From assembly GCA_027604185.1 (NCBI GenBank), contig JADGKB010000014.1, positions 124,001 through 188,000 on the forward strand: a stretch of DNA of 64,000 bases, read 5' to 3'. Positions 9,810-20,653 of this stretch are shown piece after piece. How positions within the stretch are numbered: position 1 is the stretch's first letter; every line of letters starts with the position of its first letter. The notes beneath the pieces are model-generated. The model was not told where the DNA came from, made no database searches, and saw only the letters and a program-made list of their open reading frames with translations. A program made the position numbers and the translations under genes. The DNA comes from Boothiomyces macroporosus. Its lineage: Eukaryota; Chytridiomycota; Chytridiomycetes; Rhizophydiales; Terramycetaceae.

Positions 9810-11042
9810 TTATTTATTTGCCCACTTCAACTTTCTTGCAATTTCCTTATTTCTAGTTACAGCTCGGTCAACTCTGTCACGGCAAGCAGCATTACGGAAT
9901 TGTAATCCCAGCTTTATCAAGGTGGTATTCTTGTTCATTGATTCGGCAAAAGTTTGTTCAGCATCAGTTCCTACTGGAGTGATGCTCTTTTGGTGAGATA
10001 ACTTGAGTTCCAACAAGGTTTTGTTGTATGCAAGCAAATATCCAAGCTCACGCATACCTTTAGGACCGATATGGTTACCCTCCAAGTTCAAATATTGAAG
10101 GGTAGAGTTTTCCATCAAGCTTTTTGCCAATTCAACCACAATAGCGGTTTGAATTGAGCAATTGGAAAGTTCAAGCTTTGTTACAAAAGTGTTTGATTTC
10201 ATTGCTTCAGCAAGGGCTAATCCTTGCTCATGAGTCAAAGCAAAGTTTTTGCAGTCAAACACAGTTACAGATGGGTCGTTATTTTTGATTGCGTGAAGTC
10301 CAAAAAGTACTTCATCAAGCACAGGGTTAGTTCGGAAAACTGAAGTAGTAATTGCGGAAGCAGCTTGCATTGGGCCATCGGTGGCTGATCTTGAAAGTGG
10401 TTTAGATAAACTACTTTCAAAGATAGAAGAAGCTCTTCTATTGTCAAATCCCTTTTCTTTAGGTTGCACTTCTTCCTTTTCTTCTTCTGGGTCCGCACAT
10501 TTAACTGGTTCGGCAGCTGGAGCAATTTCTTTGGTTTCTTGCTCGACAGCTTTTTCTTCAACAACTCTTTCTTCAACTTGCTCTTGTTCGGCTTTTTCAG
10601 TAGCTTGTTCTTCTACTGTCTCTTCTGCCTGTTCTTTTACGATTTCGGCTGTGGATTCCTGAACATCTTCAACAACTTCAACTTCGCGTTCTTCGGTAAG
10701 AGGCTCTTCAGCAGTTTCTTCAGGTTCAGGGATTGCATGCGCTTCTTCCTGTGCGTGCTCCTTTACGATTTCAACAACTTCTTCAATCTTTTCCTTGATT
10801 TCTTCAACCGCATCTTCCAGCTTGCTTTCTACATGTTCAATTGCTTGCTCCAAATCATCTTTGACAGTTTCAACAGCAACTTGAACGGTATGTTCAACAT
10901 TTTCAATGGCGGATTCAACTTTGTGCTCAATTTGTTCAACTGCGGCTTCCATCTTTGAATCGGCATTTTCTACAGGTTCCATTCTAGGAATATCTTCGAC
11001 AATTTCATCCTTGGTTTGCATTACAGGGATTTCTTCAGACAT
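9810..11042 (-). CDS. Tropomodulin-like leucine-rich repeat protein
   Basis: An intronless 410-residue protein. Residues 1-200 are very acidic and helical, with repeated EHKVESAIENVEHTVQVA-type amphipathic 11-mers and Glu/Val-rich spacers. Residues about 225-400 form leucine-rich repeats of the tropomodulin/leiomodin type: TVFDCKNFALTHEQGLALA, FVTKLELSNCSIQ, LQYLNLEGNHIGPKGMRELG, LLELKLSH, LIKLGLQF, and a typical C-terminal DRVDRAVTRNKEIARKLK. Tropomodulins cap actin pointed ends through the LRR domain; here the actin- and tropomyosin-binding helices are not recognisable, so capping is not assured. Unrelated in sequence to the neighbouring module genes, although all share amphipathic helical repeats. 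Confidence 0.75.
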   Translation of the reverse strand: MSEEIPVMQTKDEIVEDIPRMEPVENADSKMEAAVEQIEHKVESAIENVEHTVQVAVETVKDDLEQAIEHVESKLEDAVEEIKEKIEEVVEIVKEHAQEEAHAIPEPEETAEEPLTEEREVEVVEDVQESTAEIVKEQAEETVEEQATEKAEQEQVEERVVEEKAVEQETKEIAPAAEPVKCADPEEEKEEVQPKEKGFDNRRASSIFESSLSKPLSRSATDGPMQAASAITTSVFRTNPVLDEVLFGLHAIKNNDPSVTVFDCKNFALTHEQGLALAEAMKSNTFVTKLELSNCSIQTAIVVELAKSLMENSTLQYLNLEGNHIGPKGMRELGYLLAYNKTLLELKLSHQKSITPVGTDAEQTFAESMNKNTTLIKLGLQFRNAACRDRVDRAVTRNKEIARKLKWANK

Positions 11043-11134
11043 TGAGGGTTATGAGATTCAAAACTTTTTATATGAGTAAGCCACAGGGAGAGCGAGGCTG
11101 AAAAAGTTTCAAATTCTGACACAAAACACTTTAT

Positions 11135-12607
11135 TTAGCGCTGCATGTCCTTGTTGCCCCAATCGATAATTTCTCCTTGCAGCATCCGCTTTGCGATGCC
11201 CACACTAACCGAGTGATCCACGATTGGATCCACGTACACGCCATATTTTTTTCTTTTTAGGCTGGACCATTGAAGTATATCGCTAGCAGGCACTTTTTGC
11301 AATTCCTTTATCCATGTTTTGACATATTTCGCCTCTTCATCAAACTTCTTTGCTTGGAGCCACACATTAAAGATTCGATAAGGAGTGGTGTCCACTCCGG
11401 TACTTGCACACCATTGCCACCCTTGGATTAAATGAATCTTACCTCCGTTATTTTGCGCAGGGTCGTAGTCCAACAGCTGTTGAGCAAAGTACTGTTCCCC
11501 CAGTCTCCAATCAATTTGGAGATTTTTTACCAGGAACATTGCGCAAATCATCCGGATACGGTTGTGCATCAATCCAGTTTCTTTGAGCTGCCTCATACCC
11601 GCATCAACTAGAGGAAACCCGGTTAGGCCATCTTTCCATAACTGCAGCAGTTTTTCATCAGAATTCCAATGAACGTTTAATTTCATTTGCTGATTTGGTA
11701 AATCGGACACTTGCTTTTGCAACACTGAAGGCATGTGGAACGTCAAATGAAAGTAGAATTCCCTCCAGTACAGCTGACTCTTCAAAACATGGTTGTTCTT
11801 TACCAGTGATAAAACATGTCTAATTGAAACATTTCCAAATTTGAGGTAGGCAGCCAAATTGGTAGTTTCAAGAATGGGAAAGTTTCTGGTGTTTGCGTAA
11901 GCGTTAAATTTACCAGCTTCTACGCCTTTGAGAATCTTCAATGCTTCGTCAGTTCCACCTGGTAAAGAGACTTTAGTATCACAAAACGCGTTGTACTCTT
12001 CAAATGGAATTACAGGCAAATCCATTTCATCAGTGACAAAAGTAGCATTGCATTCTTGAGGGACTGGTGCACCAAAGCCCAAGCAGTTATTAAAAAAAGG
12101 AGTGAATACCTAGAATTAGCTGTTCAATACACAGATTTGAGTATCTGTGAAACTTACCTTGTAAAATGACCCACTGCCGTTGCGAATCTTGCTTAGCGGA
12201 TGAATATTGTGGTCTTCAACCAACTTGAACCCAACCTGATTCTTGTTACACCAAGCATTGATAGTCGCTTCTCTTTTTCTAGCAAATGGAGTGCAGTCCA
12301 AGCTCATAATCACCTCTTGAATTTCATACTTTTGGGTAATCTGTTCCAGGATGTCTGTATATTCGCCATAAAAGATGTACAGGTTTGACTTTTTCCTTTG
12401 CAATTGTCTCTGCAGATCTTGCAACGAATCAATCAAGAATCGACATGAATAATGGTTAAAATAAGCATTGTTTTTAATTTGTTGCGGTGTGAACACAAAT
12501 ATCGGCAAGACGTTGGTTTGGTTGAGCAAGCCAAGATTATCGTGTAATCGCAGATCTCGGGTGAAGATAAAGAGCTTCATTGCGGTCTTTATTCTCTTGT
12601 TTTCCAT
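11135..12607 (-). CDS. Class I CPD photolyase/cryptochrome family
   Basis: A three-exon gene for 467 residues, the usual length of class I deoxyribodipyrimidine photolyases, flavoenzymes that repair UV dimers with light. N-terminal alpha/beta antenna domain: LFIFTRDLRLHDNLGL, SCRFLIDSLQDL, SLDCTPFARKR. FAD domain: WREFYFHLTF, GLTGFPLVDAGMRQL, GLMHNRIRMICAMFLVKNL, NNGGWQWCASTGVDTTPY and RIFN. One intron (11422-11442, 21 nt) is stopless and in frame; removing it restores NNGGWQW. The other (12110-12157) is 48 nt, the longest single intron in the window, and contains a hairpin. The WQW/Asp pattern favours CPD photolyase over a signalling cryptochrome. The minus-strand start is 32 bp from a divergent small frame. 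Confidence 0.9.
12110..12157 (-). other. 48-nt intron with perfect 7-bp hairpin
   Basis: This photolyase intron is more than twice the normal size here. It has a consensus GTAAGT start and a CTAATTCTAG end. Positions 12130-12149 form a perfect inverted repeat (CACAGAT, 6-nt loop, ATCTGTG). Folding the hairpin would bring the spliced ends to an effective distance of about 28 nt, near the length of the other introns. Whether it folds in vivo is inference. Confidence 0.75.
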
Positions 12608-12639
12608 TTTATAATTTTACCGCGGAAAAAATTGGGATT

Positions 12640-12756
12640 ATGTGTGGAGTGGAACATCTGGGCCACAACTCCGCAGATCCTGAAATTCAAGGCATTGTTG
12701 TCCACGATCACCGCTATTGTGGCAAGGTAACAATTACTGCTCTGGTTTACGTATAA
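12640..12756 (+). CDS. Small uncharacterised open frame
   Basis: A 38-codon frame starting MCGVEHLGHNSADPEIQGIV and ending in ITALVYV, sitting in the 213 bp between the photolyase start and the flippase stop. The residue composition (His/Cys, HDHRYCGK) looks protein-like and a splice donor-like GTAAC follows GK, so it may also be the first exon of a decayed gene. I do not recognise it. No paralog is visible. Confidence 0.3.
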   Translation: MCGVEHLGHNSADPEIQGIVVHDHRYCGKVTITALVYV

Positions 12757-12820
12757 TCGAATGTGTCGTCATGATCTATGTGCACCAAACTTTTGCTAGA
12801 CACAACTTTATTAAAATATA

Positions 12821-15800
12821 TTAACCACGAGGCTTTCTCAATGTAGTGTCATAAAGCCTAATAAGATCCTCCTGTCCTCCTTCATTCTGTGAAAAGGCAT
12901 ACCCTCTTGTTTGCTTCATTCGCTGGTTCATTCTGACTTTATGAACGGCTTTTCTCAACCACTCTCTTCTTGGTCGATGATCTGCGATATTAAGCTTTTG
13001 AATTTCTTGAACTATATGGTAAGCTTGCGGTGTAACGCTTCGTTTGTAAAACTTCCATACGAAATCCCTGAAATTGACTAGAAGTGGAACAAGCAATATG
13101 CCAAACCAGAATGACGGTGTTGTAAAGAATGCAAAGTTGGTATTGTACAGCTCTTTAGAGAATCCAGCGAGAGGGCCAATAAATGCATACATAGGAAATA
13201 CGACAAAGTAGGCAGCAAGTGATCCTGCAAAAGCAATGATGGTTGCACCAACAAAAATATCAGCAACAAGACAATGCTTAATGATGACTGTAACTAATGT
13301 GGACGCATAGACAAAGATACCAAATACCCAGTTATCAACATCCCTTCCGCCAATCAATACATCACCACTTCCAATAACAAATGCCCAGAAATAAAAGATT
13401 ACCAGCGAATGGAAGAATGAATTGATAATCCAAAAGATGAACACCCGATGATTGTAAAAAGTATCATTCTGTCCTATTCTATACATTTGCGGGTATGAAT
13501 CAAGGGTTCTGGAAGTAACGTATTGGTCAAACACTCCCAACACAAATGGTGGCAAAAGAGTCCACAATACATTATAAGCCGATACAGATGACCACGTTTC
13601 AAATAATGTCATTCCAGAAAAATTGTTGTTGAGGGTGAACCAAAACTGAATCAGGTATAAAGTGATGTTTTTGTAGAAACAAATCGTAATCACTTTGGAT
13701 ATCCTAGAGTACGCCCATCCACCATGAACAAGCAGCAATTTTCTCAAGTACTTGAATTGCGCGATTGCAAAATCTGCGCTTCGTGCTGCCTGTAGTCCTT
13801 CTTGACCTGAAATACCAATGCCAACATGCGCAGCTTGAATCATGCTCACATCGTTAGCTCCATCCCCAATTGCTAATGTAATTGCTCCACCTACATTTTG
13901 CTTTACAAGTTTCACAACAAGCGCTTTTTGTAGGGGTGAAACACGACAACAGACTACAGCCTTACATAACAGTGCAAGCTCAAGAAAAGTATCCTTGACA
14001 TCATCTTCAAGTGCAAAATTGAGACTCTTTCCATCAATAATTAATGCCATTGGCTAAATTAGTTCATTTTTACTTCCATATCAACTCCAAAATCTTTGTC
14101 AAACTTGTAGTCCCCGTACACACCTCTTTCAAACCCTTTCCACTTGTTAAACGCACTACTTCCAACATCCAAGGACGCTTTTAATTGTGCTAATCGCTGT
14201 TGGAGGAATTCTTTTGTTTCAAAATGTGTAGTTTCGTTGCAAATCATCATCAGCATATCCGGGGTAATCAACTTGCACGAGAATCCAATATTGATTGCAG
14301 TTTCCTGTCTATCCCCAGTTAACACCCAAACTCTAATCCCTGCTTCCATTAGAGTATGGATAGTATCTGGGACATCATCTTGCAATTTATCCTCAATTGC
14401 CGTTGCACCCAATAACTGTAAATCAGTTTCAATCATTTCAGCAGCGTTATCTAGGGCTTCTTGTCGATTATTGATTGTTGTTGCTGCTGCTTGATGTACT
14501 TTAAGCCAATCTCTGTATTCGCTTTCAGGGATATCGCGATATGCTAATACCAAAGTACGCAATCCTTCGTTGGCGTATTCTTCCAGGTGTTGTTGAGTTG
14601 CTGGTAAGAACATGTTGTCAAAAGACAGTCGTTCAAAGATTACCGTGTCTGCGCCTTTGATGAACAATCTGATTCTTCCATCTGCTGCTCGAACTACAAT
14701 TGACATTCTTTTTCTAGTCGAATTGAATTCATTGATGTTTAATACTTCAAACTCTTGATCTTCGCCGTTTACAGCAATTATCACAGACTTTGGTTTTCTG
14801 GTATGGAAGAGATATCCAAGTGACTTTGCTCCATCAACAAGAGCAGCCTCATCAGGAGATGATGCTTGGAATGTAACATCTGTTGGGTTTGCATCATCAA
14901 TTTCAGGTATAACAGTGTGGCATACAGCCAATAGAGTCAAGAAATCATTGATTACTTGAGTATTAATTCCCTTGTCTTTGTGCTGCTGAATTCTACTGAA
15001 TACATGATATCCCTATAATTATTTTTTAATTACCACTTCTCTACCATTTTCATCCACGTGGATTCTTTTATCGTCAGGAACTTGCTCAGCATACGCTATT
15101 CCTCCTATACTTGCCATCTTAAATTCCATGATATTTCTAGTCAATGTTCCAGTCTTGTCGCTAAAGATAAAATCAACCTGTCCAAGTTCTTCAACAAGAG
15201 ATGAAGTTTTTGCAGTTGCAGGTGTATCATTCACCTCATAATACAAGTCCAAATCAGAGTTGATAAACTGACCAAGCGTCAATTTTACGATTTCGACAGT
15301 AACAATTAAAGAGAGTGGAATCAGGTTGTTGAACAAAATGATAAACGTAAGAACGTTTGTAATGAATGAAAAGAAGCCACCGTTCGTGCTCATTAATATT
15401 TCGGCATCAAAAGGATTAGTGAGCTAAAATCAAGTATAAATTACATCTGCTAATAATTGGCCAAATGCACAAATCAATGCCATTCCCAGTAAAACAAAAA
15501 ACAGCAAAATAATTTCAGAATTCACCATATTTTCAACTTTGGTTCGTTTCAAAGGAGTAGTTCTACATTAACAATATTTACGTTGAATTCATCATTAGTT
15601 TCGTTTCGTGACCAGTAAACACAACAATAGCATACACCCACTTTGTATTCTTTAATTGCGCACCCTGATTTAATAGAATAGTACCCTCAACAGCAGTTGA
15701 TTTGGCCCAATAGGATATTTCTTGTCCCTGATATTCAAAGTGGCGTCAAAAGTGTAAAGCGAGTTGTTTGGCAATTCTGATTTCACAATTGCGTCCAACC

Positions 15801-16434
15801 TAGACACTGCTTCTGGACTAACTAAATCCGCCGTTTCAGGAATAGCCTGTCTGATTTTCAAATTCGTTTCTCCATCCAAATTTGACGTTTCAATAAAACA
15901 CAATCCATCTGGTTCTGATGAAGATAATATAATTATATCCGCAGGAAAATAAGATGAGTTTTCTACTTTTACTACATCCCCAACAACGATATCTTTCCAT
16001 AGACACTCTTCAAAAAACGAACCACGTAGCACTTTTACAACTCTCGTATTCACTGTCCTATCCTGTATGTGTCTCTTGTTATCCTCCACTATTTCCTTGG
16101 ATGCTGTAATCAATGCGATAATCGAAAGCGGGATAATAGTACCGTATCTAGATGTAGGCGATAGCTGCCCAATCAACTGAACCGTCCCAGTAAACAAAAA
16201 GAACAAATTGGCATACTTTGAAAAGAATTCAAATAAAAACTAGAATTAATTTAAAAGTACTTTTGGAATGAATGTAAAGATGTTGTACTTGCCTGTTGAA
16301 ACCGAATTGTTTAAAAATTCTTGTTGGCGTTGTTTGATGGGATCGTTAACGTAGATTGTTCGAGTACCGATTGGAACAAATGTTGCACTGATTTCGGGTT
16401 GTTTTAATCCAATGCTTATTAGGAACTCGTTCAT
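12821..16434 (-). CDS. P4-ATPase phospholipid flippase
   Basis: A type IV P-type ATPase that moves aminophospholipids to the cytosolic leaflet. Seven exons, introns at 16240-16260, 15665-15684, 15563-15581, 15424-15444, 15013-15033 and 14054-14073 (19-21 nt), give 1,163 residues, normal for the family. Motifs in order: YVNDP and [12 protein letters not shown] near the N-terminus; [10 protein letters not shown] (actuator, DGET); [26 protein letters not shown] with the phosphorylated Asp; [33 protein letters not shown]; and a C-terminal set of membrane helices with the family block [14 protein letters not shown]. The start at 16434 is the first in-frame ATG; the N-terminal tail is then short (about 30 residues before YVNDP), shorter than Drs2. 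Needs a Cdc50-type partner, not present here. Confidence 0.93.
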
Positions 16435-16559
16435 CAAATTGGAAAAGAATGGATCAAAGCCACAACGACACAATAAGCCATTTTTATTGAGGTTTAGGCT
16501 GGACTAAAGCGTATAAGCGTATAATTAAGCAGAACGAAAGAGGCGACAGATGGGGATGG

Positions 16560-17294
16560 TTATTGGTTTCTAGTAGATTTCCTTGTCCTTTGACTATCTA
16601 CTATCGCGCACAATGAAGAAAAAGCTTGGTCATCGAGACTCTTCCTCTCTCTCTTGAACCGCGATTCCAATTCCAATAACTCGTAGCTGTACGTCTCTTT
16701 CACTATAGAAATATCTTTTAAAGAAGCGTGTTCCATTTGCATCAGTGATATTTTTTGAAAATGCTCTTGCTGAAATGCATGTCGCTCTCTGGCTTGTGAT
16801 AATCTCAGATTGTATGCTTTTTCATCAAAGTCATTTTGCATTTGGCGGAGTTGATCGTATCTGCCCATCTCTAGTTCGTTGGTGGCAGTATGGTCAGTAC
16901 TCTGATTATCCGCTCGCTTTATCTTTGCTTCCAATTCAGCCCTAATCTGACCTTCTAGTTCCATCCTTAGTTCCATTTTAATCTTTTCCAGCTCAGACTG
17001 TCCATTTTCCTTGTATCTTTTTAAAGTGCGGATATAGTTATCCTGTTGTGATATACTTGATTCTACACCGACCTCAGATGCTATTTCTATATTGTACATG
17101 TCTGGATGAACTGGTTCAGAAGGTATTTCCAAATTATTGAGATATTCCTGGAGTTTGGTGTTTACTGATACAGACGGAGGGTTATTTAAAGAGCAACTAG
17201 GATCTTTACATAGATTCGTGATTGGGTTATCTGGGTCGTGGGAATGCATATATATCAGTGGCTCTCTATCAATCGGTGAATTTTGCGATTCCAT
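16560..17294 (-). CDS. HxH/C-x4-C module protein with coiled coil (paralog of 8594-9664)
   Basis: An intronless 244-residue protein. Module: LIYMHSHDPDNPITNLCKDP followed by SCSLN. Second shared block: LQEYLNNLEI, HPDMYNIEIASEV and ESSISQQ. Then a coiled coil (residues about 85-215) including ELRMELEGQIRAELEAKIKR and RLSQARERHAFQQEHFQK, and a basic tail (QRTRKSTRNQ). ATG 17294 was preferred to an earlier frame opening because it matches paralogs. It is separated from the main cluster by the tropomodulin, photolyase and flippase genes but keeps their orientation, which suggests an old tandem array split by insertion or rearrangement. Confidence 0.78.
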   Translation of the reverse strand: MESQNSPIDREPLIYMHSHDPDNPITNLCKDPSCSLNNPPSVSVNTKLQEYLNNLEIPSEPVHPDMYNIEIASEVGVESSISQQDNYIRTLKRYKENGQSELEKIKMELRMELEGQIRAELEAKIKRADNQSTDHTATNELEMGRYDQLRQMQNDFDEKAYNLRLSQARERHAFQQEHFQKISLMQMEHASLKDISIVKETYSYELLELESRFKRERKSLDDQAFSSLCAIVDSQRTRKSTRNQ

Positions 17295-17336
17295 GTAAAG
17301 AATTTCAAAAACTAATAACCCCAGCATATCCCAATG

Positions 17337-17387
17337 AGCCCTAACAGAATCCTAATTAGCCCTAACAGAATCCTAATTAGCCCTAAT
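17337..17387. repeat. 21-bp tandem repeat with CCCTAA elements
   Basis: Two perfect copies of a 21-bp unit (AGCCCTAACAGAATCCTAAT plus T) and a partial third copy lie just upstream of the module gene start at 17294. Each unit contains CCCTAA and CCTAAT words, similar to telomeric-type hexamers but not in tandem hexamer array. It could be a proximal promoter repeat. Confidence 0.8.
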
Positions 17388-17439
17388 GTATCCGAATTAA
17401 TCCCAATGTATCTCAGTTACTCTAAATATAGGATATATA

Positions 17440-19169
17440 TTAAAAATCTTGATCATAAGGTGCATAGTCCTCATACTGATCACTAAAAATATCATATTCT
17501 TCAGTAACTACACTAGAATCCATATAAGTCCAAAACTCTGACGAAAAATCAATCAGTTTTTCATGCATGTACTGAACCATTACTGTTGTGCCGCATAGTA
17601 TAATCTTGGAGTTATCCAACACACTATCAAATATACCCGCGTCATGGATCTTTCCGCCTTCGATAGACATGTAGTTTCTAATTGACCGGATTTCGACTTT
17701 ATCTGGGTATACTTGCTTTGCATATTCTACTGCTTCTAATATTGGAACACTTTCATGTTCAAACTCTGGTAGATGAACTAGAATCAGTTTGGGTGCATAT
17801 CTAGGATATGGCAAGCAAGAAAGAGGCAGTAATCCTGATTCATTCGCGGTTATATTTACAGCTTCAAATGTACCATTGTACAAATGTTGCTTTATCATTA
17901 TCTCATCCTTTTCTTCTAGTACAAGGTATTCATCTTCTAATAGATCAAAAGCTGCCTAAAATTACTATGAACTTACAGAGAACTTTAGATTTACAGGGAA
18001 CAAAAAGAATTTCACCAAATCCAAGAATAGCCTTGATCCGTTTTCATTCGCTAGTAGATAGATCTTTTCATAATGTCCTTTCCATATATTTGTACTTGGA
18101 GATATTGATATATTGGATAGCCCAGCTGTTTGGACATTATTGAACTGCTCTTGTAGCACATTAGCCGCCATTGATTGAAGCTTAGAGTCCGTTGAAAAAT
18201 GGAATACTCTAAATTGATTCTCGTCCTCAGAAGGACCGGATAACGTTCCTCTTTCGCTTGCAAATGCAGACGTAGTTCTCGAACTGAAATTTGAACTGTA
18301 ATAGCTCTTTTCCAAATCTTTTCCCTTCTTTTCTGATGATATACTGCTTGCAAGTAGTGTTTTTTCTCTACTGCGTGATCTTTTACCTACTACCAATACA
18401 GATATCGTTCCAATGATTATTACGCATCCAGCAGCTATCCCAGTGTAGATTAGGTAATTTGCAGTCTGCGAAGTTGAATTGTTAGAATCAGCAGAGGAAA
18501 TAGGAGTGTCTGATGGAGTGGTTGTGGGGCCTGGTAGTCCTACAGTTGGTCCGTTATTTGCTATAGTCAATGGGTTATTTATTATACTCCTGCAATTAGT
18601 AAGTATTACGTTGATGCAGAATTTCCTGGCTTTGTTGTAGTTGGACCTTGAGCTTGAGTAGCTGGTTTATTTCCTCCAGTGTTTACCCCATTATTAGCTG
18701 GGCCAGGACTCCCTCCGGCATTATTATTTCCCGAAGTTGCTCCACTATTCCCTGGTGAACTTGATCCACTATTTGATTGCCCTCCATCCGTTGGTCCTGA
18801 TGGGCTAGTTGGATTTGGTGGGGGAGGAGGTTTACTAGAACCAGGGCAAGTCAGCGCAGTATCTGAAGCTGTGCATCCTGAACCTGAAGGAATAATTATC
18901 CCACAAAAACTGTTTCGTTGAATGAAATCGTCTCCCACCAATCCAGACCGTAAATTACAAAACCCTGCAACCCAAGAGTAATGCGTACACCTGGAATCAC
19001 TTAAACAAGAGGATTCGCAATCGCTTTGTCCTTGGGAAATTGAACTGTATGGAGGGTTTTGCCAATCACATGGTGCATAATAATTATTTCCAGTTTTTGA
19101 GAATGCGTATCCATTGTAGTATATTTGAGCATATATGCTTGAAATTAAGAGGGGTATTAGCAACTTCAT
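17440..19169 (-). CDS. Type I membrane protein, Cys-rich ectodomain, reductase-like tail
   Basis: A three-exon gene (introns 18590-18609 and 17956-17976) for 562 residues. Signal peptide MKLLIPLLISSIYA; an ectodomain of about 110 residues with eight or more cysteines (DCESSCLSDSRCTHYSWVAG resembles a PAN/apple-type or WSC-like fold); a stalk rich in Pro, Ser, Gly and Asn; one transmembrane helix (YLIYTGIAAGCVIIIGTISV) followed by RSRSRE; then a cytoplasmic part of about 290 residues. Its end, with KLILVHLPEF, VEYAKQVYPDKVEIR and IILCGTTVMVQYM, faintly resembles the NAD-binding half of ferredoxin-reductase-like proteins (CGxxxMv), but no firm family can be named. Likely a cell-surface receptor or wall sensor; this is inference. 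Confidence 0.72.
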
Positions 19170-19396
19170 TTAAAAATGCAAGTTTTTTGATCCTGAAAAA
19201 GAAAGACCCAAACTGCAAATTCGGCACCTTCACCAGTCAGATTGTGCACAGATGTTTCTGATGAAAGAACCAGAGTCGCTGGTAGCATGATTATATTAAG
19301 TAGGTAAATTCAAACAATCCAATACTTCAAAATCGCGTTTGTCTGAAGAAAGCGACCCATTTGGTATGACGTGATTTCAATTTCTACCAATATTAC

Positions 19397-20317
19397 ATGC
19401 AACAATTAATTAATCAAACCACAGACGAATATCTCAATCAACTAGTATACGTTGTATGTTCGGTTGCAATCATTATATACGTCGGAGATACCATACTAAT
19501 TATATATTTAAATGGGACACGAAAGTACCTTCGAATGCAGTACTGTCTATTTGGCGTGATCTTGACCAACATTGCAATTGCATTTTTATCTTATGGTTTG
19601 ATTATATACCCCGAAAATTCAATTGTCAAATGGCTAATTAATTTCATGATTTGGTTGCTCACCTATTGTGCTCTCTTCACTGGAATTGAATTAATTCAGT
19701 GCTACCAGCCGTTATTCCCATTCCTATCGAAAACAAGAGTAAATTACTTGCGAATTTGTGCAGGGGGAGCTTACCTACTTACCAATGGCAGTACTGTTTC
19801 GCTAACTTTAGATCGCGCTTTTAAAGACTTGTTGTACACAAGTTCTCAGCAAACAAATTTTTTTGCTCTATGGTATAAATACGGAAGCCCTATATTTTCT
19901 GTTATGGAAACTGTTCTGAATAGTGGTTTCCTCTTGTTCATGTTCTTTGGGATTTACCGGGTATCAAAGAGTAAATCAAACCAACAGCAACTGGATTTCA
20001 TTTCCGCAAAATATAATTCAGCCATAGTTCTACTGATTATCTATGTAATCTTTAGTATTTACTTTGGAGGGGTGACTGCGTTTATTGCTGCGATAGATAC
20101 AGACGATCTTTTTGCACACACATTTGTATTGAAATTGGATGTGCTACTGATACAGCCAATGACATTTATGATTTGCATATATTTGAAACTATATTATATA
20201 CTATTGGAGATATTTGCAAAGAAAGAGGTACATAATGGACTCAAGATATCCAATGTGAATAAATCCAAACAGGGAACCAGTACTAAAGTCTTGCCGAACG
20301 GGCTGGTAACTTCTTAG
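19397..20317 (+). CDS. Family A seven-helix membrane protein, copy 1
   Basis: 299 residues after removing a stopless in-frame 21-nt intron (19791-19811) whose position matches copies 2, 3 and 5. Seven hydrophobic segments: about 13-37, 45-68, 74-98, 108-125, 143-170, 192-218 and 230-260. Family landmarks: NGTRK after helix 1, WLINFMIW in helix 3, QCYQPLFPFLS after it, RAFKDLLYTSSQQ before helix 5, SKSNQQQLDFI, and KLYYILLEIFAKKE at the end of helix 7. I do not recognise this family; the architecture is receptor- or channel-like. AATAAA lies at 20337-20342. It heads a five-gene head-to-tail array. Confidence 0.8.
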   Translation: MQQLINQTTDEYLNQLVYVVCSVAIIIYVGDTILIIYLNGTRKYLRMQYCLFGVILTNIAIAFLSYGLIIYPENSIVKWLINFMIWLLTYCALFTGIELIQCYQPLFPFLSKTRVNYLRICAGGAYLLTNGSTVSLTLDRAFKDLLYTSSQQTNFFALWYKYGSPIFSVMETVLNSGFLLFMFFGIYRVSKSKSNQQQLDFISAKYNSAIVLLIIYVIFSIYFGGVTAFIAAIDTDDLFAHTFVLKLDVLLIQPMTFMICIYLKLYYILLEIFAKKEVHNGLKISNVNKSKQGTSTKVLPNGLVTS

Positions 20318-20653
20318 CTTGTATATTGGACAAGCAAATAAATAGTATATTGAGGAAGAAGGATATTCTGCATTAGTTGATTTTGCTATTTCTCGTTTTG
20401 ATTCAAAGATGATCGTACTCGCACAAGAGTCGACTCCCAACTTTTTGAATTTCTGCATCTTGATTTTCGCTGTAAAAAGAGATAGGAAAAGGTACGAGTT
20501 TAAATTGGCCAGCGACGCGCAATATATCTAGCATCAAATAGAGAGATTCAATATCAAATACCGGCTTGATTTCACTATCAGTGATGAATCCCAGCCTTCA
20601 GATTAAATCAAAAACATTGTGCGTCGATAAGTGACGTTTTTTTTGACATTTTC

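Noticed and set aside
10464..10958. A 164-codon plus-strand frame opposite the tropomodulin-like gene
   Set aside because: Its Phe/Leu-rich sequence is the complement of Glu/Lys-rich coding DNA; no family signature and no promoter or polyadenylation signal.
17337..17387. CCCTAA words as an interstitial telomere
   Set aside because: They are in a 21-bp unit, not consecutive hexamers, and only two and a half copies long.
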